Source of the DNA: Lachnospiraceae bacterium
Lineage (GTDB): Bacteria > Bacillota > Clostridia > Lachnospirales > Lachnospiraceae
NCBI GenBank assembly: GCA_017439665.1
Contig: JAFSIS010000044.1
Coordinates: forward strand, 1 to 64,000
DNA: 64,000 nucleotides
Reading direction: 5' to 3'
Below are positions 25,740 to 35,138 of this stretch, in pieces. The notes beneath the pieces were generated by a model. The model searched no databases. It was not told where the DNA came from and saw only the letters and a list, made by a program, of their open reading frames with translations. Both the position numbers and the translations under genes were made by a program. Position 1 is the first letter of the stretch; each line of letters opens with the position of its first letter.

Positions 25740-27425
25740 ATGAAGAACTTACAAAAGAAAAGAAAAAAGAAAGCCCAGAATAAGGTAAAAAAGATATTGC
25801 GGCTTTTTATCCTGTGTCTAATCCTGGGGATAGGGATTTTGTGGAATGAAAGCTCGATCAAAGTACAGGCATCGGGCAGAGCAGTGTCCATTGATTCCTG
25901 TCTGATCCAGGGAGGAGAAGTGGTCTGCAGCATAAGTGCGGACAGGCCGCCGGCCAGTGATGATGGTCTGTTTTACCTTTATGCAAACGAGGTATATCAG
26001 GATGGGCCTACAGGAAATATAGTAGCGACAGTGGAACAGGGAAATCAGGTGAGTGTCAGCTTTCCGCTTGAATATAATACCCCTCAGTCCAATCTGAGCC
26101 GGAAATTTTTAGTGGCAGTTAAGCAGGGCGGGCAGATGGTGCAGGTAAGTGATGAGCATTATATCACCAATCCGGAAGCTCTTGCAGCCCATACCTCAGT
26201 CCCTATGCAGGCAGGAATAAAGGGAATTCTTGCGGAGGGAGATATTACCGACGGACAGCTTAAAGAGCTGGGAGTACAGCAGGTTGTTTATAATATGATG
26301 CTGGATCATATCTGTGCCACAGCGGACACGCCGGGAGCGATTCTGTTCGCTTACAACGGACACAACTATTATTTCAACGGTCCGGTGCTTTATAATTATG
26401 ATGCTATGATAAAGCATTTTAACAATATGGGGATCAAGGTGACCATGGTACTGCTAAACTGTGGAACAGAAGATCCGGCAAGGCATCTTGTACACCCGAG
26501 AGCGGTGGGAGGAGATTGTCCCGGCTATGCGATCAATGTTGAGGATGCACAGGCGGTAAATCATCTGAAGGCAATTGGAGCTTTTCTCGGTCAGCGCTAT
26601 AGCGGAACTTTGGGATACGGTCAGATTGATAACTGGATTCTTGGTAATGAAGTGAATGCCCGTACTTCCTGGTGGTATACTGATTCGGATTCTCTGGACT
26701 TTAATGTGGGTATTTATGTAAAGGCATTCCGGATTTTTTATAATGAGCTAAAGGGAATGAATGCCAATGTGAGACTGTATAATTCCCTTGATCAGGAATG
26801 GAACAGGAAGTCCAATCCGGGTAGCTTTTTATCCAAAGATTATCTGGATCGCTTCAATTATTATATGGTAAGAGAAGGAAACATCGACTGGGGATTGTCA
26901 TTTCATCCCTACAATTCTCCCCTGTATGATCCCTATGCCTGGAATGGTCCTTCCGTCTGGGTGAAAAACAGCCTCACTTCACCCTACATTACCATGCAGA
27001 ATCTGGATATTCTGATCGATTACATGCACAGGGCAGAATTGTTGAATCCGGTAGGAGAGGTAAGAAGTATTTCACTGGCAGAGATCGGTTATACCTCCAG
27101 CTTTGGATATGCGGCACAGGAGGCCTCAGTGGCTTATGGCTATTTAAAGGCAGCCTCCCTTCCGGATATTGATGCCTTCATGCTGTTCAGGCAGAAGGAT
27201 AATGCCCACGAGATGAAGACCTATCTGGCTCTGGGACTGACTGATCTGGAGGGAAACAAAAAGCCTGCCTATGAGATTTATAAAAATCTGGGTACGGAAA
27301 ATGAGGCTGTGGCAAAGGCCAGAGTTTCTGAAATTATCGGTATGAATATCGATGAAATGATCAACCAGAAGATCATCTGGACAAGGGCAGACAGCGGTGT
27401 GGTCGAGATGCCGGAAGAAGAGTAA
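25740..27425 (+). CDS. Secreted DUF5722 protein, glycoside-hydrolase-like
   Basis: 561 residues from ATG 25740, seven bases after AGGGGG. A basic N-terminus and a hydrophobic segment (ILRLFILCLILGIGILW) ending near VQASG form a signal peptide. An N-terminal beta domain (about 45-145) precedes a TIM-barrel-like domain with 'VVYNMMLDH', 'GYGQIDNWILGNEVNA' (near 300), 'WGLSFHPYNSPLYDP' and 'SISLAEIGYTSS', reminiscent of clan A glycosidases where NE and a later E act as acid/base and nucleophile. The family is DUF5722. The carbohydrate substrate is unknown. It is single and followed by a strong terminator. Confidence 0.72.
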   Translation: MKNLQKKRKKKAQNKVKKILRLFILCLILGIGILWNESSIKVQASGRAVSIDSCLIQGGEVVCSISADRPPASDDGLFYLYANEVYQDGPTGNIVATVEQGNQVSVSFPLEYNTPQSNLSRKFLVAVKQGGQMVQVSDEHYITNPEALAAHTSVPMQAGIKGILAEGDITDGQLKELGVQQVVYNMMLDHICATADTPGAILFAYNGHNYYFNGPVLYNYDAMIKHFNNMGIKVTMVLLNCGTEDPARHLVHPRAVGGDCPGYAINVEDAQAVNHLKAIGAFLGQRYSGTLGYGQIDNWILGNEVNARTSWWYTDSDSLDFNVGIYVKAFRIFYNELKGMNANVRLYNSLDQEWNRKSNPGSFLSKDYLDRFNYYMVREGNIDWGLSFHPYNSPLYDPYAWNGPSVWVKNSLTSPYITMQNLDILIDYMHRAELLNPVGEVRSISLAEIGYTSSFGYAAQEASVAYGYLKAASLPDIDAFMLFRQKDNAHEMKTYLALGLTDLEGNKKPAYEIYKNLGTENEAVAKARVSEIIGMNIDEMINQKIIWTRADSGVVEMPEEE

Positions 27426-27482
27426 AGTATAAAGCAACAGTGAGGCACTGAGTGGTTATAAAGTAAGCAGGGCAGGAAAGTT

Positions 27483-27523
27483 AAAAAGGCGTCGCCGGAG
27501 TAAGTGCCGGAGGCGCCTTTTTC
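27483..27523 (+). terminator. Terminator after the DUF5722 gene
   Basis: AAAAAGGCGtCgCCGG and CCGGaGgCGCCTTTTT form a GC-rich stem with an A run on one side and T run on the other, so it can act in both directions, including for the leftward nitroreductase pseudogene. Confidence 0.8.
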
Positions 27524-27590
27524 AACTGAAAAGATATATCAGGTGGCAGGGTGGTATATTATAGGAAAAAACAAAAGCTTTCGTAAAATC

Positions 27591-28056
27591 TCATTTCCAC
27601 CGGAAATTTTCCTTTCCCGCTCCCACTTCAAAATGGTATTTTACGATTCCCAGATCGATTTTGGTATTGGGACCTAAGCCGGCTTTGGCAAGGACTCTTC
27701 CATTGGTATAGGTTAAGGTAAAGCTTTGTCTGTTCAGTCCGGTGGGGGCCAGAAGGGCAGCCTCCACACCGGCTTTAAACCAGGCGGGCTCCATAGTAGC
27801 CGGCAGTCTCCTCCAGATCGGGGCTCTTTTTTCCGACCAGGGCAAAGTAGTTGGTCACTCCGCTGAATTTGCCATAATGTGCCATAAAGCTGTCAAAAGC
27901 CCTGGGTTCGTTGGCTACAAGCTGGATATGTAGTCCGCTTTCCTGATTGCAGGCTGCCGCTTCTTCCTGTAAAATCTTCAGAATTTCGGGTTCGATAGGT
28001 TTCTCCAGATATTGGCGAACACTGTGGCGGTTTTTTAATGCTTCCATAAGTTCCAT
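27591..28056 (-). pseudogene. Nitroreductase remnant with internal deletion and frameshift
   Basis: The start (MELMEALKNRHSVRQYLEKP) and the first about 90 residues fit NAD(P)H:flavin nitroreductases, including CNQESGLHIQL and MAHYGKFSGVTNYFALVGKK. After DLEETAGYYGARLV the frame stops at once. The next frame, overlapping the same bases, gives WFKAGVEAALLAPTGLNRQS and IDLGIVKYHFEVGAGKENF, which is the C-terminus of the same family. About 65-75 residues of the middle are missing, so a deletion of a length not divisible by three joined GYYGxRLV to PxWFKAG. The protein cannot be functional. Confidence 0.8.
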
Positions 28057-28481
28057 ATGCTTTCATCCTTTCTTCATTAATCTGTTTCCCTGCTTCGTTC
28101 AGGAAGAATTTCCATAATCTTTTTCACATGAATAAGCACTTGCAAAGAGCTTCCTCCTTTCCAAAGCAACCGTTTATTGGTTTAAACCATTGTATCATAT
28201 TATTTTTATAGTCGTTCATTGGTAAAGAAAATCGAGACGGACAGGATTTATCAGCCGTTACCGTGAATGTAATGGACAGTGTCCATTGTCTCTTGCCGGA
28301 GGTGGAGCAGTAATCATAAAAAATTTTATCAATATAGAAAAATAGATTGTGTTTTTATGTTGAATTAGAAGAAAAATTTGTATATAGTTTATATATGAGT
28401 TTATTATTCGGAAAATTATTTTACTCGTAACCGGGGGAGAGGCCGAACTATTACAAAACAGATGAAAGGGTAATTTTACTG
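28057..28481. other. Intergenic region before the chemoreceptor gene
   Basis: About 425 bp. It holds a GGTTTAAACC palindrome near 28179-28188, the ribosome binding site of the nitroreductase remnant on the minus strand, and the chemoreceptor promoter at 28360-28388. I see no gene. Confidence 0.4.
28360..28388 (+). promoter_or_regulatory. Promoter of the chemoreceptor-flotillin genes
   Basis: TTGAAT (28360-28365), 17-bp spacer, TATAGT (28383-28388). This is a sigma-A pattern; I found no sigma-D site here. Confidence 0.5.
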
Positions 28482-30260
28482 ATGAAAAATGTTCGTGTGC
28501 AACTAAAGATGTTTACTCTGCTTTTATTGACAATGATCGTCATGGCTGTGTCAATGGTGATTGCGATCAAGTCGTTAAGAAGTGCAAGTGAAGAGTCGGT
28601 AGCTCAAATTGAGGAGGCGGTCAGAAGTGATTATGACAGTGCCTGTAAGTCACAGGTAGAGACAGCCTTGTCGATCATTGATACCTGCTATCAAAAACAT
28701 CTTGACGGGGAGCTTTCTCTGGAAGAGGCGAAGGAGCTGGCTGCTGATCTGATCCGTGATGTAAGATATGGAACCGGAGACTATTTCTGGATCGATACTT
28801 ACGAAGGGGATAATATCGTTCTGCTTGGAAGCGCAACTGAGGGAACGAATCGTATGGATTCCGTAGATGCTAATGGACTGCTTTTGGTAAAAGAGTTTAT
28901 CCGTCTGGGACAGCAGGAGGGAGGAGGCTGGCTGGACTATTATTTCCCCAAGGAGGGAGGAACGGAGCCCTTTCCGAAAAGGGGCTACAGCAAGTCTTTT
29001 GAGCCCTTTGAATGGATCGTAGGAACAGGAAACTATACGGATCATATCGATGAACAGATTGCAGTATTTGCAGAGGGGCTGAAAGCGGATGAGCAGTCCC
29101 GAATCGTCTTCCTTGCAGCAGTAAATATTGCACTGTTGATCCTGGTAGCTCTTTTCAGTGGACTGATCAGTCTGGATATTACGAAGGCATTGAAGGTATC
29201 TCTTCAGTATATTAATACACTGGCAAAGGGAGATTTCAGTGAAGCGCTTTCAGACAGCTTTTTGAAACGTAAAGACGACTTTGGTATCTTGTTCAATGGC
29301 CTGGAAAGTATGAGGGTGCAGATCCGGGGGTTGATCAATCAGATCTTTAGAGAGGGAAATACTATCTCTACAAGGGTTGAGGAAATCAAGAGTAATATAT
29401 TCAGTTTGAATGAAGATATAAGGAATGTATCTCTGGTTACTGATGAGTTGGCCATAAGTATGGAGCAGACCGCCGACTTTACACAAAAAATTCAGTCTAT
29501 GGCCGGAGAAATTGAAGAGGAAGCTCAGAATATTGCAGCCCGTTCCCACGATGGAGAGGAACAGGCGGCTGCTATCCATGAACGTGCAGGGGAGGTAAGG
29601 GCAGACAGCGAAGAGCAGATAGCCTATGCAGACCAGCTGCACGGATCTATCCACAGAAGTCTGAAACAGGCCTTAAAGGATATTAAGATCGTGGAACAGA
29701 TCGAGGTTCTTTCCTCTGCGATCATGTCAATTACCAGTCAGACGAATCTTTTGGCCCTGAATGCTTCCATAGAAGCAGCGAGGGCAGGGGAAGCAGGACG
29801 AGGGTTTGCGGTAGTAGCCGGAGAAATCGGCAATCTGGCGGATCAGTCCAAAGAGACAGTGGCAAGGATACAGGAAGTAACGAAGCAGGTTACGGATGCG
29901 GTCAGAAATCTCTCCAATGACTCCGAACGGCTTCTGGAATTCGTCGCCACCGATGTGGTAAAGAGCTATAATACCTTTGGTGAAGCTGCCAAGAAGTATG
30001 ATGAGGATGCTTCCAATGTGGAAGAGATCATGACCGATTTCAGTGCGGTGTCCAGGCGGCTTTCTACATCTATTGACAGTACAGCCAATTCCCTGCGTGA
30101 AGTAAATCAGGTTACTGTGCAGAGTGCGGAAGGAACGAAGGATATTGCAGACCGGACTACCAAAGTCTTGGAGGTGTCGGATAAGATTACAAAATCAGTA
30201 GAAGAGTGTGCCGTTGCAGCAGATAAGCTGCAAACGGAGATACGTACATTTACCATATAG
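28482..30260 (+). CDS. Methyl-accepting chemotaxis protein with single Cache domain
   Basis: 592 residues. TM1 (about 9-29) and TM2 (about 207-228) bracket a sensory domain with '[21 protein letters not shown]' and '[16 protein letters not shown]', typical of sCache_2, which often binds small organic acids. A HAMP segment follows (about 230-285), then a cytoplasmic helical hairpin whose tip is '[28 protein letters not shown]' (about 420-450). It should signal to CheA/CheW. No other chemotaxis gene is in the window. A flotillin gene follows after 27 bp. Confidence 0.93.
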   Translation: MKNVRVQLKMFTLLLLTMIVMAVSMVIAIKSLRSASEESVAQIEEAVRSDYDSACKSQVETALSIIDTCYQKHLDGELSLEEAKELAADLIRDVRYGTGDYFWIDTYEGDNIVLLGSATEGTNRMDSVDANGLLLVKEFIRLGQQEGGGWLDYYFPKEGGTEPFPKRGYSKSFEPFEWIVGTGNYTDHIDEQIAVFAEGLKADEQSRIVFLAAVNIALLILVALFSGLISLDITKALKVSLQYINTLAKGDFSEALSDSFLKRKDDFGILFNGLESMRVQIRGLINQIFREGNTISTRVEEIKSNIFSLNEDIRNVSLVTDELAISMEQTADFTQKIQSMAGEIEEEAQNIAARSHDGEEQAAAIHERAGEVRADSEEQIAYADQLHGSIHRSLKQALKDIKIVEQIEVLSSAIMSITSQTNLLALNASIEAARAGEAGRGFAVVAGEIGNLADQSKETVARIQEVTKQVTDAVRNLSNDSERLLEFVATDVVKSYNTFGEAAKKYDEDASNVEEIMTDFSAVSRRLSTSIDSTANSLREVNQVTVQSAEGTKDIADRTTKVLEVSDKITKSVEECAVAADKLQTEIRTFTI

Positions 30261-30287
30261 TATGTGCACACAGGATAAGGAGGCAGA

Positions 30288-31730
30288 ATGGAATTAGCAA
30301 TCATTGCAGCAGTAATTTTAGTTTTATTTATCATAATCCTCTGTGTGGGTTATGTAAAATCACCACCGGATACGGCATTTTTGATCTCCGGTTTTCGGAA
30401 ACCGCGAATTCTGATCGGCAAAGCCGGTATTCGTATCCCTTTTTTGGAGAGACTGGATAGGTTGTCCTTAAAAATGTTTTCTGTGGATGTAAAAACCACG
30501 GACTTCGTTCCTAATGCGGAGTACATCAATGTAAAGGTAGATGCTACCGTAAAAATCCGGATCGGGCAGAGTGAAGAGATGATGACATTAGCATCTAAAT
30601 TCTTCCTGAATGAAAAAGAGGAAATGATCATCCGCCGGGTTCAGGATACTCTGGAAGGTAATATGCGTGAGATCGTAGGTCAGATGCGCCTGGAGGAAAT
30701 GGTTACTGACCGTAAGGCTTTCGGAGAGCGGGTGCAGGAAAATGCCATTCCCGATCTGGAAAAGATGGGTCTGGAGATGATCTCTTTTAATGTACAGTCC
30801 TTCTCTGATCAGAACAATGTAATAGAGGACTTGGGTATTGATAATATTTCTCAGATTAAAAAGGGTGCAGCTGTGGCGAAAGCTCAGGCAGAGCGTGATA
30901 TCGCCATTGCCCAGGCTCAGGCGGCCAAGGATGCCAATGATGCAAAGGTACAGTCGGAGATGGAGATCGCAGAAAAGCAGACTGCTCTGGCTATCCGCCA
31001 GGCGGAGCTGAAGCAGCAGTCCGATGTAAAAAAGGCAGAAGCGGATGCAGCCTATTCCATTCAGGAGCAGGAGCAGCGTAAGACCATTGAAGTGGCTTCG
31101 GCCAATGCCAACATTGCCAAGGCAGAGCGTGAAGCAGAATTGAAGGCTCGTGAGGTAGAGGTCAAGAAACAGACTCTGGATGCAGAGATCCGTGCGAAAG
31201 CAGATGCAGAACGTTATCGGCAGGAGCAGGAAGCCCAGGCGGAGCTGTTTAAGCGTCAGAAGGAAGCTGAAGCCCGGCGCTACGAGAAAGAGCAGGAGGC
31301 TTTTGCGGAAATGAAGATTGCAGAAGCACAGAAGTTTGCCAAGGAGCAGGAAGCAGAGGGTATTGAAGCTGTAGGTAAGGCAGAAGCAGCAGCTATCCGT
31401 GCCAAAGCTCTCGCAGAGGCAGAGGGTATTGATAAAAAGGCAGAGGCCATGAAGAAATATGGAGAGGCAGCCGTTGTGGAAATGGTTGTAGGAGCACTGC
31501 CTGAGATTGCCAAGAATGTGGCTGAACCTCTCAGTAAGGTGGATAAGATCACCATGTACGGAGAGGGAAACAGCAGTAAACTGTTAGCCGATATTATTAA
31601 CGGAACTACTCAGGTTACGGATGGAATCAGCGCAGGAATGGGTATTGATTTAAAGAGTCTGATCCTCGGTGCCATGGGCGGAAAGCTGGTGTCTGATGCG
31701 TCATCAGACAGGAAGGCAGACGGAGTTTAA
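30288..31730 (+). CDS. Flotillin-like SPFH-domain membrane protein
   Basis: 480 residues. An N-terminal hydrophobic segment (LAIIAAVILVLFIIILCVGYV) anchors the protein. The SPFH/band 7 domain spans about 30-200 (KMFSVDVKTTDFVPNAEYINVKVDATVKI). It is followed by a long Ala/Glu/Lys-rich coiled coil (about 205-400) and a C-terminal region with KITMYGEG, as in flotillins. Flotillins scaffold lipid microdomains and affect fluidity and signalling. The gene probably shares a transcript with the chemoreceptor upstream, and ends in a terminator at 31739. Confidence 0.9.
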   Translation: MELAIIAAVILVLFIIILCVGYVKSPPDTAFLISGFRKPRILIGKAGIRIPFLERLDRLSLKMFSVDVKTTDFVPNAEYINVKVDATVKIRIGQSEEMMTLASKFFLNEKEEMIIRRVQDTLEGNMREIVGQMRLEEMVTDRKAFGERVQENAIPDLEKMGLEMISFNVQSFSDQNNVIEDLGIDNISQIKKGAAVAKAQAERDIAIAQAQAAKDANDAKVQSEMEIAEKQTALAIRQAELKQQSDVKKAEADAAYSIQEQEQRKTIEVASANANIAKAEREAELKAREVEVKKQTLDAEIRAKADAERYRQEQEAQAELFKRQKEAEARRYEKEQEAFAEMKIAEAQKFAKEQEAEGIEAVGKAEAAAIRAKALAEAEGIDKKAEAMKKYGEAAVVEMVVGALPEIAKNVAEPLSKVDKITMYGEGNSSKLLADIINGTTQVTDGISAGMGIDLKSLILGAMGGKLVSDASSDRKADGV

Positions 31731-31738
31731 GATGTACA

Positions 31739-31767
31739 GGGGGCTGCAACAGCAGCCTCCTCTTTTA
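31739..31767 (+). terminator. Terminator after the flotillin gene
   Basis: GGGGGCTGC-aaca-GCAGCCTCC followed by TCTTTTATT. It lies only about 25 bp before the ribosome binding site of the next gene, so it could also act as a leader attenuator. Confidence 0.7.
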
Positions 31768-31791
31768 TTCAATTAAAGGAGATTGCTATAG

Positions 31792-33561
31792 ATGAAACAG
31801 TATTTAGAACAGCATAGGATCATTACCGACGGTTCCTTTGGTACCTACTATGCACAAAAATATAATACATTGGAGCTGCCGGAGCTTGCTAACACTGAGT
31901 ACCCGGGCAGAGTAAAGGAAATCCATAAAGAATATATTCTGGCGGGAGCTAATCTGATCCGGACCAATACTTTTGCTGTGAATGTGGAGGCTATGTCAGG
32001 AAATCAGGAAAAAGTAGAGGAAACTATCCGTCAGGCAGTCTGGCTGGCCAGAGAGGCAGTAAAGGAAGTCTGTGAAGAGGTGGGGAAGTCAAAACAGCAG
32101 GTATTCATTGCCGGGGATATTGGTCCGGCAGAAGGGCAGGGAAGAGAGGATTATTGTGATTTAGTCCGTATTTTTTTAAAAGAAGGAATCTCTGTCTTTA
32201 CTTTTGAGACCTTTGGAGCATTAGAGGACATTCTTCCGGCGGTCCGGATGGCGAAGGAGGCAGGAGCCACTGTATTGGTTACTTTCAGTGTGAACCAGTT
32301 TGGCTACAGTAACCAGGGGTTAAGTGCACGAAAGCTTGTGGAGAGAGCTTTCGATGTGGAGCAGATAGATGGGGTAGGTTTAAACTGCGGTGTGGGTCCC
32401 GGGCATATGGAAAAGATCATGCAGTCTATCGAGTGGCAAAAGGGGAAATTCCGGATAGCTCTTCCTAATGCAGGATATCCCAAGCGGCAGAAGGGCTATT
32501 TACTGTTCAATAATCAGCCTGATTATTTTGCCCATACCCTGCAGAACATGTGTGAAAAATATGGTCTGGATATTGTGGGGGGCTGCTGTGGAACCACTCC
32601 GGTCTTTATCCGGACGCTGGCAGAAATAATAGAGGTCAATCGAAAAAAAGAAGAGCAGACAGCCTGCATCAAAGTGCTGCCCCATCTCCAGGGAAAAAGC
32701 AAAGCCTTTTTCCTGGATGAGGAAGGTAAGGTAAAGAAGAAAAAATTGATCGCAGTGGAGCTGGCACCCCCTTTAAACGGCGAGGATGATCAGCTTTTGG
32801 CAGCAGCATTTCAGCTTAAGGAGTCGGTGGTAGATGTGATTACTTTCCCGGATTCCCCTTCAGGGAGAACACGGATCGATTCAGTGCTGATGGCAGCTAA
32901 AGTAAAACGGGAAACGAATATTGCAGTAATGCCACATATTTGCTGCAGGGATAAAAATGCTATTGCCATGCGTTCTCTTTTTCTGGGAGCCTCTATTAAC
33001 GATATCCATAATATGCTGATCATTACCGGAGATCCTATCCCGTCACTGGAGCGTCAGTCTACCAAAGGAGTATTTAACTTTGATGCGGTAGGGCTGATGA
33101 ACATTGCCAGAGATATGAATGAAGAGGGAATGACCCGTACTCCCATAAGCTATGGGGGAGCCATCAACCAGGGCAGAAGAAATCTGGAAGTGGAGATCAA
33201 CCGGGTAAGGCGGAAAATGGATGCCGGTGCAGAGTTTTTCCTGACGCAGCCTGTTTTTTCCAAAGAAAGTGTGGAGCGTATCCGTCAGATCAAAGAAGAA
33301 ACCGGGGCGAGGATCCTCTGTGGGATCATGCCTCTGGTAAGCAGGAGGAATGCAGAATTTATGCGAAATGAGATTCCCGGGGTCTCGGTTCCTTTGGAGG
33401 TGGTGAATCGTTATCCTGAAAAAGGAACCAAGGAAGAGGGAGAGGCTGTAGGAGTTGCCGTTGCCAAAGAAATGATTGCTCTGGCTGAAGATTTCGCAGA
33501 CGGATATTATTTCTCCTTCCCCTTTAACCGGGTACATATGCTGGAGCGGATTTTAGAGTAG
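31792..33561 (+). CDS. yitJ: Bifunctional homocysteine S-methyltransferase / methylenetetrahydrofolate reductase
   Basis: 589 residues. The N-terminal half (about 1-290) is a Pfam S-methyl_trans barrel: DGSFGTY, GANLIRTNTF, VGLNCGVGPGHM and the zinc cysteines in GGCCGTTP. The C-terminal half (about 315-589) is MTHFR (AVELAPPLNGEDDQ, ITGDP, FFLTQPVFS). The enzyme joins one-carbon reduction to methionine formation. The order matches Bacillus YitJ. It is preceded by a good AAAGGAGATTG site and seems to be monocistronic. Confidence 0.92.
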   Translation: MKQYLEQHRIITDGSFGTYYAQKYNTLELPELANTEYPGRVKEIHKEYILAGANLIRTNTFAVNVEAMSGNQEKVEETIRQAVWLAREAVKEVCEEVGKSKQQVFIAGDIGPAEGQGREDYCDLVRIFLKEGISVFTFETFGALEDILPAVRMAKEAGATVLVTFSVNQFGYSNQGLSARKLVERAFDVEQIDGVGLNCGVGPGHMEKIMQSIEWQKGKFRIALPNAGYPKRQKGYLLFNNQPDYFAHTLQNMCEKYGLDIVGGCCGTTPVFIRTLAEIIEVNRKKEEQTACIKVLPHLQGKSKAFFLDEEGKVKKKKLIAVELAPPLNGEDDQLLAAAFQLKESVVDVITFPDSPSGRTRIDSVLMAAKVKRETNIAVMPHICCRDKNAIAMRSLFLGASINDIHNMLIITGDPIPSLERQSTKGVFNFDAVGLMNIARDMNEEGMTRTPISYGGAINQGRRNLEVEINRVRRKMDAGAEFFLTQPVFSKESVERIRQIKEETGARILCGIMPLVSRRNAEFMRNEIPGVSVPLEVVNRYPEKGTKEEGEAVGVAVAKEMIALAEDFADGYYFSFPFNRVHMLERILE

Positions 33562-33608
33562 TGTGCTGCCGGTGAGCCGGCAACGGTTTCAGAACAGGAT
33601 GTTGCAGA

Positions 33609-33722
33609 TTAATCGGGTATGGTAATGACATATTCTTCATCATATTTATCCAGATAGTCATCGTAGGACAAGAGGATTTTTCGTGAAATAAGAGGGCTCT
33701 CCGGGGAAAGATTTAATGTGGA
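33609..33722 (-). pseudogene. Possible C-terminal remnant of a lost gene
   Basis: The minus strand encodes a tail ending SRKILLSYDDYLDKYDEEYVITIPD then stop at 33609. The sequence looks like a genuine acidic C-terminus, but the frame becomes low in complexity where it meets the start of the oppositely oriented gene at 33738. It may be the end of a gene cut off when the downstream cassette arrived. The evidence is composition only. Confidence 0.25.
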
Positions 33723-33737
33723 AAAGGATGTAAAAAT

Positions 33738-34172
33738 ATGAGTGAAAATATGAGTGAAAATATGAGTGTAAATGAGGCTAAAGAGCTGTTGTCCTACCAT
33801 TCGGGCAGAAATGAAAATATTGATGATCCGAAATGGATAAATGGTTTTTTGGGAAGCCTGAGACCATTTTGTGGTGAACTGATTGAGAGTAATTTTATAG
33901 AAATTATGGAATGCATGAAGGTTCTGCAAGATGAATTTAAGCAGGATAAGGTTGATAAGTATATTGTGTCAGACATCGTGGGAATCACCCATTTGGCCAG
34001 AAATTGGGCATCGCCTGACGGAATGTTGGGATCAAATAAACTATTGTCTGAGGAACAAACTGTCAAATTAAATCTGTGGGTAGATATTATTCAAGAGGCA
34101 CTTATGTGGCTTTTAGATGATACACCAGAAGAGGCATTTTGGTCGTATAAAATGTATTTGGAAGGGGAGTAA
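33738..34172 (+). CDS. Orphan acidic protein, 144 aa
   Basis: The coding region opens with a 12-bp tandem repeat (ATGAGTGAAAAT, twice, then a variant), giving MSENMSENMSV and three possible starts at 33738, 33750 and 33762. The ribosome binding sequence AAAGGA lies about nine bases before the first. The protein is acidic and mostly helical, ending WSYKMYLEGE. I recognise no family; size and composition resemble small immunity proteins, which is only a guess. It is AT-rich compared with its neighbours and ends four bases before the next gene. Confidence 0.6.
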   Translation: MSENMSENMSVNEAKELLSYHSGRNENIDDPKWINGFLGSLRPFCGELIESNFIEIMECMKVLQDEFKQDKVDKYIVSDIVGITHLARNWASPDGMLGSNKLLSEEQTVKLNLWVDIIQEALMWLLDDTPEEAFWSYKMYLEGE

Positions 34173-34175
34173 GTC

Positions 34176-34967
34176 ATGAAATCAGAGGAAGTGATGGAGC
34201 CAAAGCAGATATTGGAGTATTGCCTTTCTGATTTGGAGGGAACGGTGCTTGTAGACAGCTGGGGCGAGAAAGGTATCTTTTATAATCCGGGATGGGTATT
34301 GAAGCGGGGTGTTTATGCCGGGGAGGACGGGGATGCCATCGAGGAAAACCTGGTCTTTTATGTCGGTGATATGATGGCTATTGTGGCTCTGATGACCATG
34401 CCTGTTCCGGACGGTGAGGCGGAACAGAACGCTGTAAACAACTATATGTGGGCACAGGCGGTGGAAGCGGCAAAAGCCCACCGTGCCCATCTTATGGTGT
34501 CGGTACTGGGCGGCATGCCGGACGGCACCAGTAATCAGCTGGAGCGGGGGGAGTTGTTCGTCAAGCTGATAGCCGCTTGCAGCAGGCAGAAAAATGCCCT
34601 TGGCATCTATGCCAGTGGCACGGTATTTGAGCCACAGTTTTACATAGCCGCCGCGGAGATGATGAAAAATGGCAGCCTGCCCATTCTCAACTGGATATGG
34701 TTCGGTCTGTACCGGAGGGAAGGCGGTGTGTGCTGTTATACTTACGGTATGGAGCAGTTCGGTAAAGACGAGATGGAGGTATTGGACGCGGACGGCCAGC
34801 CCTCTGAGGTGCGGGATTTCCTGCTTGATCTGGTTTCTTATGTGTTGGAGAGCGGTGTAGTATTAAAGGATGGCGAGACTATTGGCTTCTCGGCAGAGGA
34901 CAAGCACGCCATCACCCGCAGTGAGGGGGTGTCTCTGCCAGGGATGACATTGAAAATCAGTTATTAA
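34176..34967 (+). CDS. Chimeric protein: DUF6194 N-terminus joined to DUF4261
   Basis: 263 residues, or slightly shorter if translation starts at the internal Met7. Residues about 9-48 (ILEYCLSDLEGTVLVDSWG, then FYNPGWVLKRGVY) closely match the start of the DUF6194 protein encoded at 36203-36652. From about residue 55 it is a DUF4261 protein (VALMTMPVPDGEAE, LMVSVLGG, NWIWFGLYRREGG, LPGMTLKISY). Base composition changes with it: the DUF4261 part is richer in G and C. The gene looks like a fusion made by recombination. Its function is unknown. It follows the orphan gene at 33738 closely, likely in one transcript. Confidence 0.7.
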   Translation: MKSEEVMEPKQILEYCLSDLEGTVLVDSWGEKGIFYNPGWVLKRGVYAGEDGDAIEENLVFYVGDMMAIVALMTMPVPDGEAEQNAVNNYMWAQAVEAAKAHRAHLMVSVLGGMPDGTSNQLERGELFVKLIAACSRQKNALGIYASGTVFEPQFYIAAAEMMKNGSLPILNWIWFGLYRREGGVCCYTYGMEQFGKDEMEVLDADGQPSEVRDFLLDLVSYVLESGVVLKDGETIGFSAEDKHAITRSEGVSLPGMTLKISY

Positions 34968-35138
34968 GAGTGTATAGAGCGGCGGGCACCACTCCGGAGT
35001 GGCTGTATTCATCGCTGTTATTGGGATGGAGTCCCAGGCTGCCTGATCAAAATTAGTATCATATTAGAAAAAACAGTAGAAAAATATTTTGCTTTATGTT
35101 ATTCTGTCCTTAGAATTCCTCTGTCAAAGGAGGAAAAG

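Noticed and set aside
31688..31712. Perfect hairpin within the end of the flotillin gene (TGTCTGATG...CATCAGACA)
   Set aside because: It lies within the coding sequence, lacks a T run, and a better terminator follows at 31739.
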